Source of the DNA: Corynebacterium marinum DSM 44953
GTDB lineage: Bacteria; Actinomycetota; Actinomycetes; Mycobacteriales; Mycobacteriaceae
Length of the DNA: 64,000 nt
NCBI RefSeq assembly: GCF_000835165.1
Contig: NZ_CP007790.1
Coordinates: 558,001 to 622,000, forward strand
Direction: 5' to 3'
Below, in pieces: positions 35,941 through 44,378 of the stretch. Position 1 is the stretch's first letter. Each line of letters begins with the position of its first letter. Under the pieces are notes generated by a model. It searched no databases, was not told where the DNA came from, and was given only the letters and a program-made list of their open reading frames with translations. A program made the position numbers and the translations under genes.

Positions 35941-37044
35941 ATGCGACCGGAAATCTCTGCTGCACTTGAAGACCTGGACTCCACCCTCACCACGATCGAG
36001 AAGGTGATGGACCCGGAGGAGATGTCCGCGCGTGTCCGTGAGCTCGAGCAGCAGGCCTCGGATCCGGGGTTGTGGGACGACCCGGACCATGCCCAGCAGG
36101 TCACCTCCGAGCTCTCCGCTGTGCAGGGCAAGCTGCGCAAGATCGAGGATCTCCGGCAGCGGCTGAACGATCTGCCGATCATGTACGAGCTTTCCGAGGA
36201 GGAGGGCGACGGCGACGAGGTCGTCGACGAGGAGCTTGCCGACCTCAGCGAGCAGATCGAGGCCCTCGAGGTCACCACCATGCTCTCGGGGGCGTACGAC
36301 CAGCGCGAGGCCGTGATCAACATCCGTTCCGGCGCGGGCGGCGTCGACGCCGCCGACTGGGCGGAGATGCTCATGCGCATGTACACCCGCTGGGCGGAGA
36401 AGAACGGCCACAAGGTCGACGTGTACGACATCTCCTACGCGGAGGAAGCCGGCATCAAGTCGGCGACCTTCGTGGTGCACGGCGAGTACATGTACGGGCA
36501 GCTCTCGGTGGAGCAGGGAGCCCACCGCCTGGTGCGCATCAGCCCCTTCGACAACCAGGGCCGCCGCCAGACCTCCTTCGCCGAGGTGGAGGTCCTGCCG
36601 GTGGTGGAGAAGGTCGACTCCATCGATATCCCGGACAACGACGTCCGCGTGGACGTCTACCGTTCCTCCGGCCCGGGCGGCCAGTCCGTGAACACCACCG
36701 ACTCGGCGGTGCGCCTCACCCACATCCCGACGGGCATCGTGGTCACGTGCCAGAACGAGAAGTCCCAGATCCAGAACAAGGCCTCCGCCATGCGCGTTCT
36801 GCAGGCCAAACTGCTGGAGAAGAAACGCCAGGAGGAGCGCGCCGAGATGGATGCGCTCGGCGCCGGCGGCCAGGCGTCCTGGGGCAACCAGATGCGTTCC
36901 TACGTGCTGCACCCGTACCAGATGGTCAAGGACCTGCGCACCAACTACGAGGTCAACGACCCGTCGAAGGTGCTCGACGGCGAGATCGACGGTTTCCTGG
37001 AGGCCGGTATCCGTTGGCGCATGGCGGAGGCGCAGGCGCAGTAG
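35941..37044 (+). CDS. prfB: peptide chain release factor 2
   Basis: 367 residues from ATG 35941. RF2 recognises UGA and UAA and triggers peptide release; the catalytic GGQ is in [16 protein letters not shown] near residue 242, and the codon-recognition tripeptide SPF is in [12 protein letters not shown] near residue 200 (the RF2 version of RF1's PxT). The frame is continuous through the N-terminus, so there is no in-frame UGA and no programmed +1 frameshift as in E. coli, usual for actinobacteria. It precedes ftsE by 95 bases in the conserved order prfB-ftsE-ftsX-smpB. Confidence 0.95.
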   Translation: MRPEISAALEDLDSTLTTIEKVMDPEEMSARVRELEQQASDPGLWDDPDHAQQVTSELSAVQGKLRKIEDLRQRLNDLPIMYELSEEEGDGDEVVDEELADLSEQIEALEVTTMLSGAYDQREAVINIRSGAGGVDAADWAEMLMRMYTRWAEKNGHKVDVYDISYAEEAGIKSATFVVHGEYMYGQLSVEQGAHRLVRISPFDNQGRRQTSFAEVEVLPVVEKVDSIDIPDNDVRVDVYRSSGPGGQSVNTTDSAVRLTHIPTGIVVTCQNEKSQIQNKASAMRVLQAKLLEKKRQEERAEMDALGAGGQASWGNQMRSYVLHPYQMVKDLRTNYEVNDPSKVLDGEIDGFLEAGIRWRMAEAQAQ

Positions 37045-37139
37045 CGCCGCCCGGCAAAATCATGGCACATTCGTGGCACCTGCCTGGGGCCTTGCCGGGA
37101 GGGGCCATCCGTCCCGTCCGGTTGGCTACAGTGTGACGG

Positions 37140-37829
37140 GTGATCACCTTTGATTCCGTGACCAAGGTCTACCGGACCTCGACGCGCCCGGCCCTGGACA
37201 ACGTCTCGCTCCATATCGACAAGGGCGAGTTCGTGTTCCTCATCGGACCGTCCGGGTCAGGAAAATCCACGTTCCTCCAGCTGCTCATCCGGGAAGAGAA
37301 TGTCACCTCCGGCGACATCCGTTTCTCCGATTTCCATGTCAACCAGCTCCGTGGGGGGCAGATCAGCCAGTTGCGGCAGCGGATCGGCTACGTGTTCCAG
37401 GATTTCCGTCTCCTGCCCAAGCTGAATGTCCACGACAACGTGGCTTTCGCGCTGGAGGTGATCGGGAAGAAGCGCCATCAGATCGAGAAGGCCGTGCCGG
37501 AGGCGCTGGAGATGGTCGGTCTGGCGTCGAAGGCGGACCGCATGCCCAACGAACTCTCCGGCGGCGAGCAGCAGCGCGTCGCCGTGGCTCGGGCGGTGAT
37601 CAACCGTCCGCTTCTCCTGCTCGCCGACGAGCCCACCGGCAACCTCGACCCCGAGACCTCCGACGACATCATGTCCCTGCTCAGCCAGATCAACCGCGGT
37701 GGCACGACGGTGGTCATGTCCACTCACAACTCCCGGGCGGTCGACGACATGCGCAGGCGCGTCATCGAGCTCAACCTGGGCAGGCTCGTCCGCGATGACG
37801 CGCACGGCGTCTACGGCGAATCCCGTTAG
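37140..37829 (+). CDS. ftsE: cell division ATP-binding protein FtsE
   Basis: 229 residues from GTG 37140. ABC ATPase with Walker [10 protein letters not shown] (about residue 38), Q-loop [10 protein letters not shown], signature [14 protein letters not shown] and Walker [16 protein letters not shown]. With FtsX it forms the cytoplasmic motor that activates periplasmic peptidoglycan hydrolases (RipC in mycobacteria) at the division site. The GTG directly follows a short gap without a strong RBS. ftsX starts 27 bases after its stop, with GAAGAAGGAG as RBS. Confidence 0.95.
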   Translation: MITFDSVTKVYRTSTRPALDNVSLHIDKGEFVFLIGPSGSGKSTFLQLLIREENVTSGDIRFSDFHVNQLRGGQISQLRQRIGYVFQDFRLLPKLNVHDNVAFALEVIGKKRHQIEKAVPEALEMVGLASKADRMPNELSGGEQQRVAVARAVINRPLLLLADEPTGNLDPETSDDIMSLLSQINRGGTTVVMSTHNSRAVDDMRRRVIELNLGRLVRDDAHGVYGESR

Positions 37830-37856
37830 CCGACGAGGAAGAAGGAGCACACACTG

Positions 37857-38759
37857 ATGAACACCGGATTCGTCCTCCGCGAGGCTTTCCGCGGCCTGGG
37901 CCGCAACTTCACCATGACCGTCGCCCTGGTCATCACCACCGCCATCTCCCTGGCTCTGCTCGCCACGGGATTCCTGGTGACCCAGATGACCGAGGACACC
38001 AAGGACATCTACCTCGACCGCGTCGAGGTGATGATCCAGCTCGACGAGGAGATCTCGGCGAACGACGCCGACTGCTCCTCGGCGGCCTGCCTCGAGGTGC
38101 GCGAGCTTCTCGACGGCGCCGAGGGGGTCGACTCCGTCACCTACCGCTCGCGTGAGCAGTCCTATGAACGCTTCGTCGAGGTCTTCCAGGACAGCGACCC
38201 GCAATTGGTCGCCGAAACCTCGCCCGATGCGCTGCCGGCCGCCCTGCACGTGCGGTTGAGCGACCCGCTGGACCAGTCCCCGCTGGAACCGGTGCGTGAG
38301 TTGCCGCAGGTGGACACCGTCGTCGACCAGGTCGACGATCTCCGCGGAGCCACCGAGAACCTCGACGCCGTGCGTAACGCCACCTTCCTCGTCGCCGCAG
38401 TGCAGGCCGTCGCCGCGGTCTTCCTCATCGCGAACATGGTGCAGATTGCGGCGTTCTCGCGGCGGGACGAGATCTCCATCATGCGCATGGTCGGTGCCTC
38501 CCGCTGGTTTACGCAGGCACCTTTCGTGCTGGAGGCGGTCATCGCCACGGTCATCGGCGCGGCCCTCGCCACCGCGGGGCTCTTCCTGGGTAAGCAGTTC
38601 GTCATCGACAAGGCGCTGCGTGGCCTCTACGAATCCCAGCTCATCGCCCCGGTGACAAACGACGACATCTGGCTGGTCGCGCCGGTCGTCGCCGTGATCG
38701 GAGTCACGTTCTCCGCCATCACGGCGCAGGTCGCGCTGCGCACTTATGTGAGAAAGTAG
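37857..38759 (+). CDS. ftsX: cell division protein FtsX
   Basis: 300 residues, permease-like partner of FtsE. Four transmembrane helices are seen (about residues 21-43, 172-195, 220-245 and 270-292). The large extracellular loop between the first and second (residues 45-170) contains two close Cys (DADCSSAACLE), as in actinobacterial FtsX proteins that regulate wall hydrolases. The cytoplasmic stretch FSRRDEISIMRMVGASRWF is the FtsX/MacB-type coupling segment. Operon: ftsE upstream and two small membrane proteins directly downstream. Confidence 0.95.
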   Translation: MNTGFVLREAFRGLGRNFTMTVALVITTAISLALLATGFLVTQMTEDTKDIYLDRVEVMIQLDEEISANDADCSSAACLEVRELLDGAEGVDSVTYRSREQSYERFVEVFQDSDPQLVAETSPDALPAALHVRLSDPLDQSPLEPVRELPQVDTVVDQVDDLRGATENLDAVRNATFLVAAVQAVAAVFLIANMVQIAAFSRRDEISIMRMVGASRWFTQAPFVLEAVIATVIGAALATAGLFLGKQFVIDKALRGLYESQLIAPVTNDDIWLVAPVVAVIGVTFSAITAQVALRTYVRK

Positions 38760-38763
38760 ACGA

Positions 38764-39429
38764 ATGACCTGGACCCTGGCACTTGCCGTCACCCCCTCCG
38801 GAATCGGGGCCGCGAAAAATGGCGCGAACGACGTCCCGGAGACCACCGGATACTTCCCGGAGATGGACCGTGCGGTGAGATTTTCCGCCGGGGGCGAGTC
38901 CACGACCAGTCCGGAAAAGACCGTGCTGGTCGTCGAAGCCGGTATTCAGCCGCAACAACTCCGATGGTTCCTCGGGGAGCTGATCATCGAGGGGGTCCCC
39001 GCCGAGACCGTCCAGGTGCGTAGCGACGTCGAGGTGCTCACCGCCGCCTTCGGCGGCCCGGTCCTGCTCGTCGACGCAGACAACGAGACCATGGTCCTCC
39101 CGTCCGGCACCGGCGGGGAGCCTCTGCACGCGGGCCGCGCCGGGGAGATCGTCGCCGACACTGGCGCGCAACTGCTGCTCGTCGGCCACGGGGACATCCG
39201 CGGCAAGATGCTGGCGGCCTTCCGGGATCTCGGTCCGGTCGAGCTGGACCGCCCGGGCGTCGCCAGGTTGGCGCTGGAGAACCCCGTCACCGGATCTCTG
39301 GTTTCCCTCGATCCCGCGCAGGACCCCGTGGAGGTCGCGAGCCGGGCCACGAACAGGAGTGTCGCGGGTTACGCGACGATTATCGTGGTCGCACTCGCAG
39401 TCATACTCGCACTGTCCTTCTTCTTCTGA
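38764..39429 (+). CDS. tail-anchored protein of unknown function, paralogue A
   Basis: 221 residues beginning MTWTLALAVTPSGIGAA. A soluble cytoplasmic domain of about 195 residues ends in one hydrophobic helix at the extreme C-terminus (YATIIVVALAVILALSFFF), so it should be tail-anchored. The next gene encodes a clear paralogue: the starts MTWTLALAVTPSG and MTWSLGLSVGPGG match, and the core VRSDVEVLTAAFGGPVLLVDAD matches LRTDVEVLHALTGRRVLLIDAD. It begins four bases after the ftsX stop, so it is probably made with the division proteins. No known family is recognised. Confidence 0.85.
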   Translation: MTWTLALAVTPSGIGAAKNGANDVPETTGYFPEMDRAVRFSAGGESTTSPEKTVLVVEAGIQPQQLRWFLGELIIEGVPAETVQVRSDVEVLTAAFGGPVLLVDADNETMVLPSGTGGEPLHAGRAGEIVADTGAQLLLVGHGDIRGKMLAAFRDLGPVELDRPGVARLALENPVTGSLVSLDPAQDPVEVASRATNRSVAGYATIIVVALAVILALSFFF

Positions 39430-39431
39430 AG

Positions 39432-40076
39432 ATGACCTGGTCCCTCGGTCTCTCGGTCGGCCCCGGCGGGGTGGGTTCTGCCGTGGGCCTGGCCGGGGGA
39501 GGGGTCCACCTCATCGGGGCGTTCCCCACGATCGCCCGGGCCGTCCACGCCGCCGCGCAGGTGGGCGACGGCGCACCCGCGCGGATTGTGCTCGTGCACC
39601 CCACCGGCGTCACCGTCGGCGAACTCGGCCGCCATCTCGGGAACCTCGCACTGGCCGGAGTCACGGACGATGACGCGCAGCTGCGCACCGACGTCGAGGT
39701 GCTGCACGCGCTGACCGGCCGCCGGGTCCTGCTCATCGACGCCGACCGTGATCTGATCGCCGGCCACCCCGGAAAGACCGAGCCGTTTGACGCTGACAGG
39801 TTGGCCGCGCTCGTCGCAAAGCAACCCTACGAGACGACGGTAGCCCTGACCGGGCACCCGGAGACCAGGGACCGGTACCACGTGGCTGGCCGCGACTACG
39901 CGCCCATGATCGTCGAACGTCCCGCGCTGGCGGCGCTGGCCCTGCAGGTCCCCGCCACCACCGCGTTGGTGAGCACCCCGCGCACTGCCGGGGCGCTGCG
40001 CCGGCGACCGGCTCTTCCCCTCGTCTGGACCGTCGTCCCCATGATCGCGGTGATCCTGCTGCTTCTGCTGTTGTGA
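39432..40076 (+). CDS. tail-anchored protein of unknown function, paralogue B
   Basis: 214 residues starting MTWSLGLSVGPGGVGSAVG. It shares the fold pattern of the preceding protein (a 16-residue N-terminal strand block, the DVEVL motif, the VLLIDAD motif) and likewise ends in a single C-terminal helix (LVWTVVPMIAVILLLLLL). Two bases separate the genes. It shows no catalytic residue pattern; the N-terminal MTWxLxLxVxPxGxG block recalls the beta-hairpin of an actin/Hsp70-like ATPase phosphate loop, but the rest is too short to prove it. It lies 25 bases before smpB. Confidence 0.85.
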   Translation: MTWSLGLSVGPGGVGSAVGLAGGGVHLIGAFPTIARAVHAAAQVGDGAPARIVLVHPTGVTVGELGRHLGNLALAGVTDDDAQLRTDVEVLHALTGRRVLLIDADRDLIAGHPGKTEPFDADRLAALVAKQPYETTVALTGHPETRDRYHVAGRDYAPMIVERPALAALALQVPATTALVSTPRTAGALRRRPALPLVWTVVPMIAVILLLLLL

Positions 40077-40101
40077 CGCGCCGGGTAGCATGGACCGGAC
40101 T

Positions 40102-40590
40102 ATGGGCAAGAAGAAGAAGACACAGGACCGCAGTGTCCTGGCCACCAACCGCCGGGCCCGGCACGACTTCCAGATCCTGGAGACGTTCGAGTGCGGCGTC
40201 ATGCTGGTGGGAACGGAAATCAAGTCCCTGCGCGAGGGCAAGGTGTCCATCGCCGACGCCTTCGCCACCGTCGACGGCGGCGAAGTGTGGCTGCGCAACC
40301 TGCACATTCCCGAGTACTCCATGGGGTCGTGGACGAACCACTCGCCGAAGCGCACCCGCAAGCTCCTGCTGCACCGCCGGGAGATCGACTCCATCATGGG
40401 CAAGGTCCGCGACGGCAACCGGACCCTCATCCCGCTGCAGCTCTATCTCAAGGACGGCCGCGTGAAGTTGGAGCTCGGCCTGGCGCAGGGCAAGCAGGAC
40501 TACGACAAGCGCCAGGACATCAAACGCCGCACCGAGGAACGCGAGGTCACCCGCGAGCTCGGCCGCCGCGTGAAGGGCATCAAGGGTTGA
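40102..40590 (+). CDS. smpB: SsrA-binding protein SmpB
   Basis: 162 residues from ATG 40102 (MGKKKKTQDRSVLATNRRARHDF); an in-frame ATG at 40090 is less likely because the SmpB conserved start is MGKK. Marks of the family are the GVMLVGTEIKSLREGKVSI barrel segment and the C-terminal helix RRTEEREVTRELGRRVKGIKG that occupies the mRNA channel. SmpB delivers tmRNA to stalled ribosomes. The tmRNA gene itself lies 400 bases downstream, with only the DUF488 gene between. Confidence 0.96.
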   Translation: MGKKKKTQDRSVLATNRRARHDFQILETFECGVMLVGTEIKSLREGKVSIADAFATVDGGEVWLRNLHIPEYSMGSWTNHSPKRTRKLLLHRREIDSIMGKVRDGNRTLIPLQLYLKDGRVKLELGLAQGKQDYDKRQDIKRRTEEREVTRELGRRVKGIKG

Positions 40591-40946
40591 TCCGGGCGGT
40601 CAAGCTGCACGACGTCCGGCGGGGCGAAGCCGCCGCGCAGGGCAGGGCAGTGCTGGTCGACCGGCTGTGGCCCCGCGGGGTGGCCAAGGAAGACCTGGAC
40701 TGCGAGTGGCTCAAGGATGCCGCCCCGTCCCCGGAGTTGCGCCGATGGTTCAACCATGACCCGGCCCGGTGGGAGGAATTCCGCCGCAGGTACCGCGCGG
40801 AACTGGCGGAGGGGAATGCGGACGTGGAGAGGATGGTCGGATGGGCTGACACCGATGTCACCCTCCTCTACGGCGCCGCCGACCGTGAACACAACCACGC
40901 AATCGTGCTCGCAGAATGGTTGACGGAACAGGCGGCAAAGCGTTAA
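40587..40946 (+). CDS. DUF488 family protein
   Basis: 119 residues from TTG 40587, which overlaps the smpB stop (TTGA), so translation is coupled. The family block VLVDRLWPRGVAKEDLDCEWLKDAAPSPELRRWF is read at residues 20-55, with DPARWEEFRRRYRAEL following. The fold is known but function is not; many bacteria keep it near stress genes. The last codons contain the promoter of ssrA. Confidence 0.85.
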   Translation: MIRAVKLHDVRRGEAAAQGRAVLVDRLWPRGVAKEDLDCEWLKDAAPSPELRRWFNHDPARWEEFRRRYRAELAEGNADVERMVGWADTDVTLLYGAADREHNHAIVLAEWLTEQAAKR

Positions 40947-40949
40947 GAT
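40920..40949 (+). promoter_or_regulatory. promoter of ssrA
   Basis: TTGACG 40920-40925, 18-base spacer, TAAGAT 40944-40949, near consensus. It lies in the last codons of the DUF488 gene and would start a precursor about 40 bases ahead of the mature tmRNA 5' end. Confidence 0.75.
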
Positions 40950-40992
40950 GAACCATCCTGCGGACAGATTGCACAATCCCGCCGCAGAGTAC

Positions 40993-41365
40993 GGGGCTGA
41001 TTTGGTTTCGACTTCGTATATTGAGCCAGGGGAAGCGTGCCGGTGCAGGCTGAGGACCACCGTAAGCGTCGCAGCAAACCTATAAGCGCCGAGAACACTC
41101 AGCGCGACTACGCCCTCGCTGCCTAAGTAGCGACCGCGTGTCTGTCAGACCGGACTTGCCTCTGATCCGGACCCTGGCATCGACAAGGAGGCTTGCCTTC
41201 CGGCCGCGTCAGCGGGACCGGACGGGACACCCACCGCTGACTGGGCCCATCATCCGGGACGAGTTCGTCCGAGCCGGAGGGCCGAGTAGAGATCTGGCGC
41301 GAACTGCGCACGGAGAAGCCCTGGCGAGGTAACGGAGGACCCGGGTTCAATTCCCGGCAGCTCCA
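40993..41365 (+). ncRNA. ssrA: transfer-messenger RNA (ssrA)
   Basis: The alanyl-tRNA-like acceptor is GGGGCTG (40993-40999) with CAGCTCC (41358-41364), including the G3-U70 pair that alanyl-tRNA synthetase needs. The tag frame is 41088-41126, encoding AENTQRDYALAA then TAA, the corynebacterial type of degradation tag ending in LAA. The discriminator A is 41365, followed by CTA rather than CCA, so the CCA end must be added enzymatically. The 3' end was supplied by an integrated element: the 16 bases 41351-41366 recur at 52526-52541. With SmpB encoded just upstream, the trans-translation pair is complete. Confidence 0.95.
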
Positions 41366-41366
41366 C
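41351..41366 (+). repeat. attachment site repeat, left (attL core)
   Basis: TTCCCGGCAGCTCCAC, the 3' end of the T-arm and acceptor of tmRNA, identical to 52526-52541. Outside these 16 bases the two copies diverge at once (TAACAG here, CGAAGA on the right), which defines the crossover core. Confidence 0.9.
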
Positions 41367-41377
41367 TAACAGCATTT

Positions 41378-41406
41378 CCCCTGGTCGTTACTGACCGGGG
41401 GTTTTG
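41378..41406 (+). terminator. terminator after the reconstituted ssrA
   Basis: CCCCTGGTC (from 41378) pairs with GACCGGGG (to about 41399) and is followed by a GTTTTGTTG tail. It belongs to the element and replaces the original ssrA terminator, now displaced to 52544-52590. Confidence 0.7.
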
Positions 41407-41481
41407 TTGTATCTGTGCTGGTAGTGCCAACAATAGGACATTGCCACTATGTGCCACAAGGGGCCATGAGTACACTTAGGT

Positions 41482-41502
41482 ATTGCACGTAGATTGCACG
41501 CG
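41482..41502 (+). repeat. integrase/excisionase arm-type repeat, left
   Basis: ATTGCACGT at 41482-41490 and ATTGCACG at 41493-41500 with a two-base gap, then CG. The right end carries the same pair at 52446-52464 in the same orientation. It lies in the gap between ssrA and the integrase start. Confidence 0.7.
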
Positions 41503-41532
41503 TGCAGCAGCTCCAGCACCTAGGAGAACCCC

Positions 41533-42819
41533 ATGGCAACGACACGGCAGCGCACCCGGCGCGGGTTCGGGGCTATCCGCCGCCTACCATCGGGCCGCTA
41601 CCAGGCGACCTATCAAGGGCCCGACGGGGCGCGACACAAGGCCCTGAACACGTTCGCCGCCAAGGTAGACGCCGAAGGGTGGTTATCGGCAGAACAACGC
41701 CTCATCGACCTGGAGACATGGACCCCACCGGCGGTGCGACGGGAACAGGCCGCACAGGACGCGACCACCGTAGGGGAGTGGTTGGAGCAGTTTCACACCA
41801 ACCTGGAGCACCGCCCCACCCCGCCGCGGGCCTCCACCATGCAGAACTACCGGCGAGTCACCCGTAACCGGATCACCGCCCCCCTTCCCCCCGGCGACGA
41901 CGTACCGGACGTTACCCGCCTGTCCTCCCTGCCCCTGGTGAAGTTGACGAAGGGCGACGTCTACCGCTGGTGGGACGGAGTGCAACGGGCCTATCCTGAC
42001 GCCCATACGATCAACCAACAGGCCTACAAGCGCTTACGTGCGGGATGTGCCGAGGCCGTACGCCGGGAGATGCTACCCACCAACCCTGTAGAGGTCCCCG
42101 AGGCCGGTAGACGGGTCAAGACGAACGAGAAGTACCTACCATCGGATGAGGAGCTACAGGCCATTCTGGAGGCCGTCCCGGCGCGCTATAAGGTGCTCAC
42201 GTCCCTCATGCTGTTCCACGGGCTCCGCATCGGTGAGGCTATCGCCCTGGAGCGCCGTCACGTGGCCGTGGAATGGCTTCCCGTGCCCTATATGCCGCGG
42301 GTGACGGTGACAGTGGAGCAGAACGCCCAACGGCTCACGGGCGATGATGGGCGTGTGTTCATGCACGTCCAGCCCCCGAAGTCTGACGCAGGCTACCGGG
42401 AGGTACCAATCATGGCTAACCACGTGCCCCTGTTTCTGAGCCACCTGGACGAGCACGTACCCGGCGCGCCCACGACGGTGGAGACGTGGCAGGGGCCGCG
42501 GAAGATGACGCTACTGACCGCCACCCGCACCGGGGGGCTGGTCATGGATACGTCCTACCGGTCGGTGCTGGAACGCGCCGAGATCCGCGCCGGGGTCACC
42601 ACCGAGATCGACCCCCACTGTGGACGGAACTGGTTGATTACCCGCCTCGCCGAGCAGGGGGCACACCTCAAGGAAATTGGCCGACTACTGGGTCAGGCTG
42701 ATGTGGCGACGATCCTCGATGTGTACATGAAAGTTCGCGCCGGGCGCACCACGGCGTTGATGGATCGAGTGAACGCATCGGTCATGCCCGCCGCGACGAC
42801 CGGGAAGACAGAGCAGTGA
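41533..42819 (+). CDS. int: tyrosine-type site-specific integrase
   Basis: 428 residues. An N-terminal arm-binding/SAM-like half (residues 1-190) precedes the catalytic domain. Catalytic residues can be read: Arg in LFHGLRIGEAIAL (about residue 233), Lys in PPKSDAGYREVPI (about 285), HxxR in DPHCGRNWLITRL (about 358-361), Gln in LLGQADVATI at the usual second His position, and the nucleophile Tyr in LDVYMKV (about 397). The Gln for His change is tolerated in many integrases. It lies at the left end beside attL. Codon use (CTA leucines, GGG glycines) differs from neighbouring core genes. RBS AGGAG lies at about 41523-41527. Confidence 0.95.
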   Translation: MATTRQRTRRGFGAIRRLPSGRYQATYQGPDGARHKALNTFAAKVDAEGWLSAEQRLIDLETWTPPAVRREQAAQDATTVGEWLEQFHTNLEHRPTPPRASTMQNYRRVTRNRITAPLPPGDDVPDVTRLSSLPLVKLTKGDVYRWWDGVQRAYPDAHTINQQAYKRLRAGCAEAVRREMLPTNPVEVPEAGRRVKTNEKYLPSDEELQAILEAVPARYKVLTSLMLFHGLRIGEAIALERRHVAVEWLPVPYMPRVTVTVEQNAQRLTGDDGRVFMHVQPPKSDAGYREVPIMANHVPLFLSHLDEHVPGAPTTVETWQGPRKMTLLTATRTGGLVMDTSYRSVLERAEIRAGVTTEIDPHCGRNWLITRLAEQGAHLKEIGRLLGQADVATILDVYMKVRAGRTTALMDRVNASVMPAATTGKTEQ

Positions 42820-43433
42820 ACACACCTGAGCGGAAAGACCGGTACTTTGAGCCGCTACAGCAAGAGTTAGGAACGCGGGATGAACGGTACCGCGCCGCGG
42901 TAAGCCGTGAACACCACCGCCTCGATGCCACCCTCCGCGACGGTGAGGGGGAGGTATCCGGCAAGTGGTTCGCGGGTGCCCTGGAGCCGGGAACATACCG
43001 GTGGGTGACGGTCCACCACGACGACGGGAAGGCGGTGGGTACGTTCTACCTGCATACCGTTGACGGGGAGCTACAGGGGATGTGGTTGGCGCGGGTACGG
43101 AAGGGACTACCCTACAGCCCGTTCGACTCGGTGGGGGAGGCGTTCTACCCGTCGAATCTGGGGACCCCTGAGCAGCCCTACCCGGATGGGTTCACGGAGT
43201 ACGTGATCCCGGATGAGTTCGGTTCCCAAGGGATGAAGGGTGTACGCCCGACGTTGGTACGGCAGGAACCGGACCCGGCGCGCCGTCATGACGTGCGGTG
43301 GCGGTTCCCGGCCAAGGGCGGCGGATGGGTGGTCCGGTCGTCGAAGTTGGCCCCCGCCCTAGTGAAGGTACGGGACGCTGGTCAGCAACACGTGAGCCTG
43401 AGTGTTCTCCAGCAGGGAGTAGCCAGACCGTGA
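42816..43433 (+). CDS. island protein of unknown function
   Basis: 205 residues starting MNTPERKDRYFEPLQQEL, overlapping the integrase stop by four bases (GTGA). It is soluble, without membrane segments. The middle is strand-rich with repeated GTFYLHTVDGELQGMW and GKWFAGALEPGTYRW motifs; a helical charged start and a basic end (RWRFPAKGGGWVVRSSKL) flank it. No family is recognised. Because it is translationally coupled to int, it may be a recombination or maintenance factor; nothing in its sequence proves this. It is not an obvious helix-turn-helix repressor. Confidence 0.75.
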   Translation: MNTPERKDRYFEPLQQELGTRDERYRAAVSREHHRLDATLRDGEGEVSGKWFAGALEPGTYRWVTVHHDDGKAVGTFYLHTVDGELQGMWLARVRKGLPYSPFDSVGEAFYPSNLGTPEQPYPDGFTEYVIPDEFGSQGMKGVRPTLVRQEPDPARRHDVRWRFPAKGGGWVVRSSKLAPALVKVRDAGQQHVSLSVLQQGVARP

Positions 43434-43611
43434 GGTAACGCCGTGTACTCATAGGCCCCGTGCGGCCATGGGTGTATGATTGTGGTAATAGCCGGATGAT
43501 CCAACGACCGGCTCGTGTGCTCCAACTCGCGGAGGCGCGGCGTCACTGCTCGAATAACTCCGGGCGGTCGCGCCAGCGTGCCTTAACCGCTGGAGATAGA
43601 GACACACCCCC
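43434..43611 (+). promoter_or_regulatory. intergenic region with a promoter ahead of the excisionase-like gene
   Basis: 178 bases without a gene. TATGAT (43475-43480, preceded by GGTG) is a good -10, and GCCGG...CCGGC (43491-43512) forms a small inverted repeat just after it. GGAGAT near 43592 is the RBS of the following gene. A control region between the integration and replication modules is the likely role. Confidence 0.45.
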
Positions 43612-43821
43612 ATGGCTACTCAGCCAACCACCACCTCCCAGGCCTACGAGACTCTGGCACAGGTGTCAGAACGTACCGGCCTCGGTTCCCGTACCATCCG
43701 CCGCTACGTCGCGGAAGGAAAGTTGGTTGCCTACCGGGCCGGTAGGAACCTCCGGTTCAAGCCCCAGGACGTCGACGCCATGTTCACTCGAACCGACGGG
43801 TTCGGGGGCGATCGAGCATGA
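43612..43821 (+). CDS. xis: excisionase-family helix-turn-helix DNA-binding protein
   Basis: 69 residues. The winged-helix signature is ETLAQVSERTGLGSRTIRRYVAEGKLVAYRAGRNLRFKP compressed into residues 13-50, typical of the excisionase (Xis/MerR-like) family; the tail (DVDAMFTRTDGF) is short. In integrative elements such proteins either direct excision by bending att DNA or regulate the next genes. It overlaps the following gene by four bases (ATGA), so it heads the replication operon. Its exact target is not known; the ATTGCACG arm repeats are candidates. Confidence 0.85.
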   Translation: MATQPTTTSQAYETLAQVSERTGLGSRTIRRYVAEGKLVAYRAGRNLRFKPQDVDAMFTRTDGFGGDRA

Positions 43822-44378
43822 ACGACAGGAAAACCCCCGCGCCGGGAAACACGGGGGCAAACATCGAGCACAGGGCTGCCTTCACCCCCAATTCTACCAG
43901 CAGGGAGCTGGAAGCCGCATTCCTCCGGGCCCTCCTCGGCCTCCCAGCGCGCCGGGTCTTGACCGTCCTCAACGGCCTGGAGCCGGACGACATCCACCAC
44001 CCTCACCATAGGCTCATCCTTGATGCCGTCGCCCGGTGCGCGAGGAAACAGATCAACGACCGTGACGGGAACCAGCCGGTGCCCCCGACTGCCATGCAGC
44101 TCGACCTGACGCGCGCCGGGACCCTCGACCACCCCGACGTCCGCGCCGTCCTCCTCGACGTCACCGCCGGGGTCAACCCGGTGCCCGACTGTTGGGTGAT
44201 CGACCTCGCCGCTGAACTTCGTCTCTACCGTCTGCGCCGCGCCCTGACGACCGTGGGGGAGTCCCTGATCTCAGCCGCCCATGGCGGCACCGACGAACTC
44301 ACCCGCGCCCTAGCCCACCTCCTCGCACTGCTCGGCCTCGCCCGGCGCGCCGGGATCGACATGGAGGTGGACCGATGA
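43818..44378 (+). CDS. DnaB N-terminal-domain-like protein of the island replication operon
   Basis: 186 residues. After a polar leader, residues 30-90 (SRELEAAFLRALLGLPARR followed by DDIHHPHHRLILDAVARCA) match the helical N-terminal domain of replicative helicases (DnaB-N), the part that contacts primase, but no ATPase domain follows in this chain. The ATPase is encoded by the next gene, with a four-base overlap. The two chains together therefore resemble a split DnaB/RepA replication unit. This is inference from domain layout. No membrane or signal segments. Confidence 0.75.
   Translation: MNDRKTPAPGNTGANIEHRAAFTPNSTSRELEAAFLRALLGLPARRVLTVLNGLEPDDIHHPHHRLILDAVARCARKQINDRDGNQPVPPTAMQLDLTRAGTLDHPDVRAVLLDVTAGVNPVPDCWVIDLAAELRLYRLRRALTTVGESLISAAHGGTDELTRALAHLLALLGLARRAGIDMEVDR

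Noticed and set aside
35941..36100. Possible programmed frameshift in prfB
   Set aside because: The frame from 35941 to 37044 is continuous with no in-frame TGA, as in other actinobacteria.
40965..40976. ATTGCACAA just upstream of ssrA, similar to the island arm repeats
   Set aside because: Lacks the second copy and the final bases differ; it is outside the element, so probably chance.
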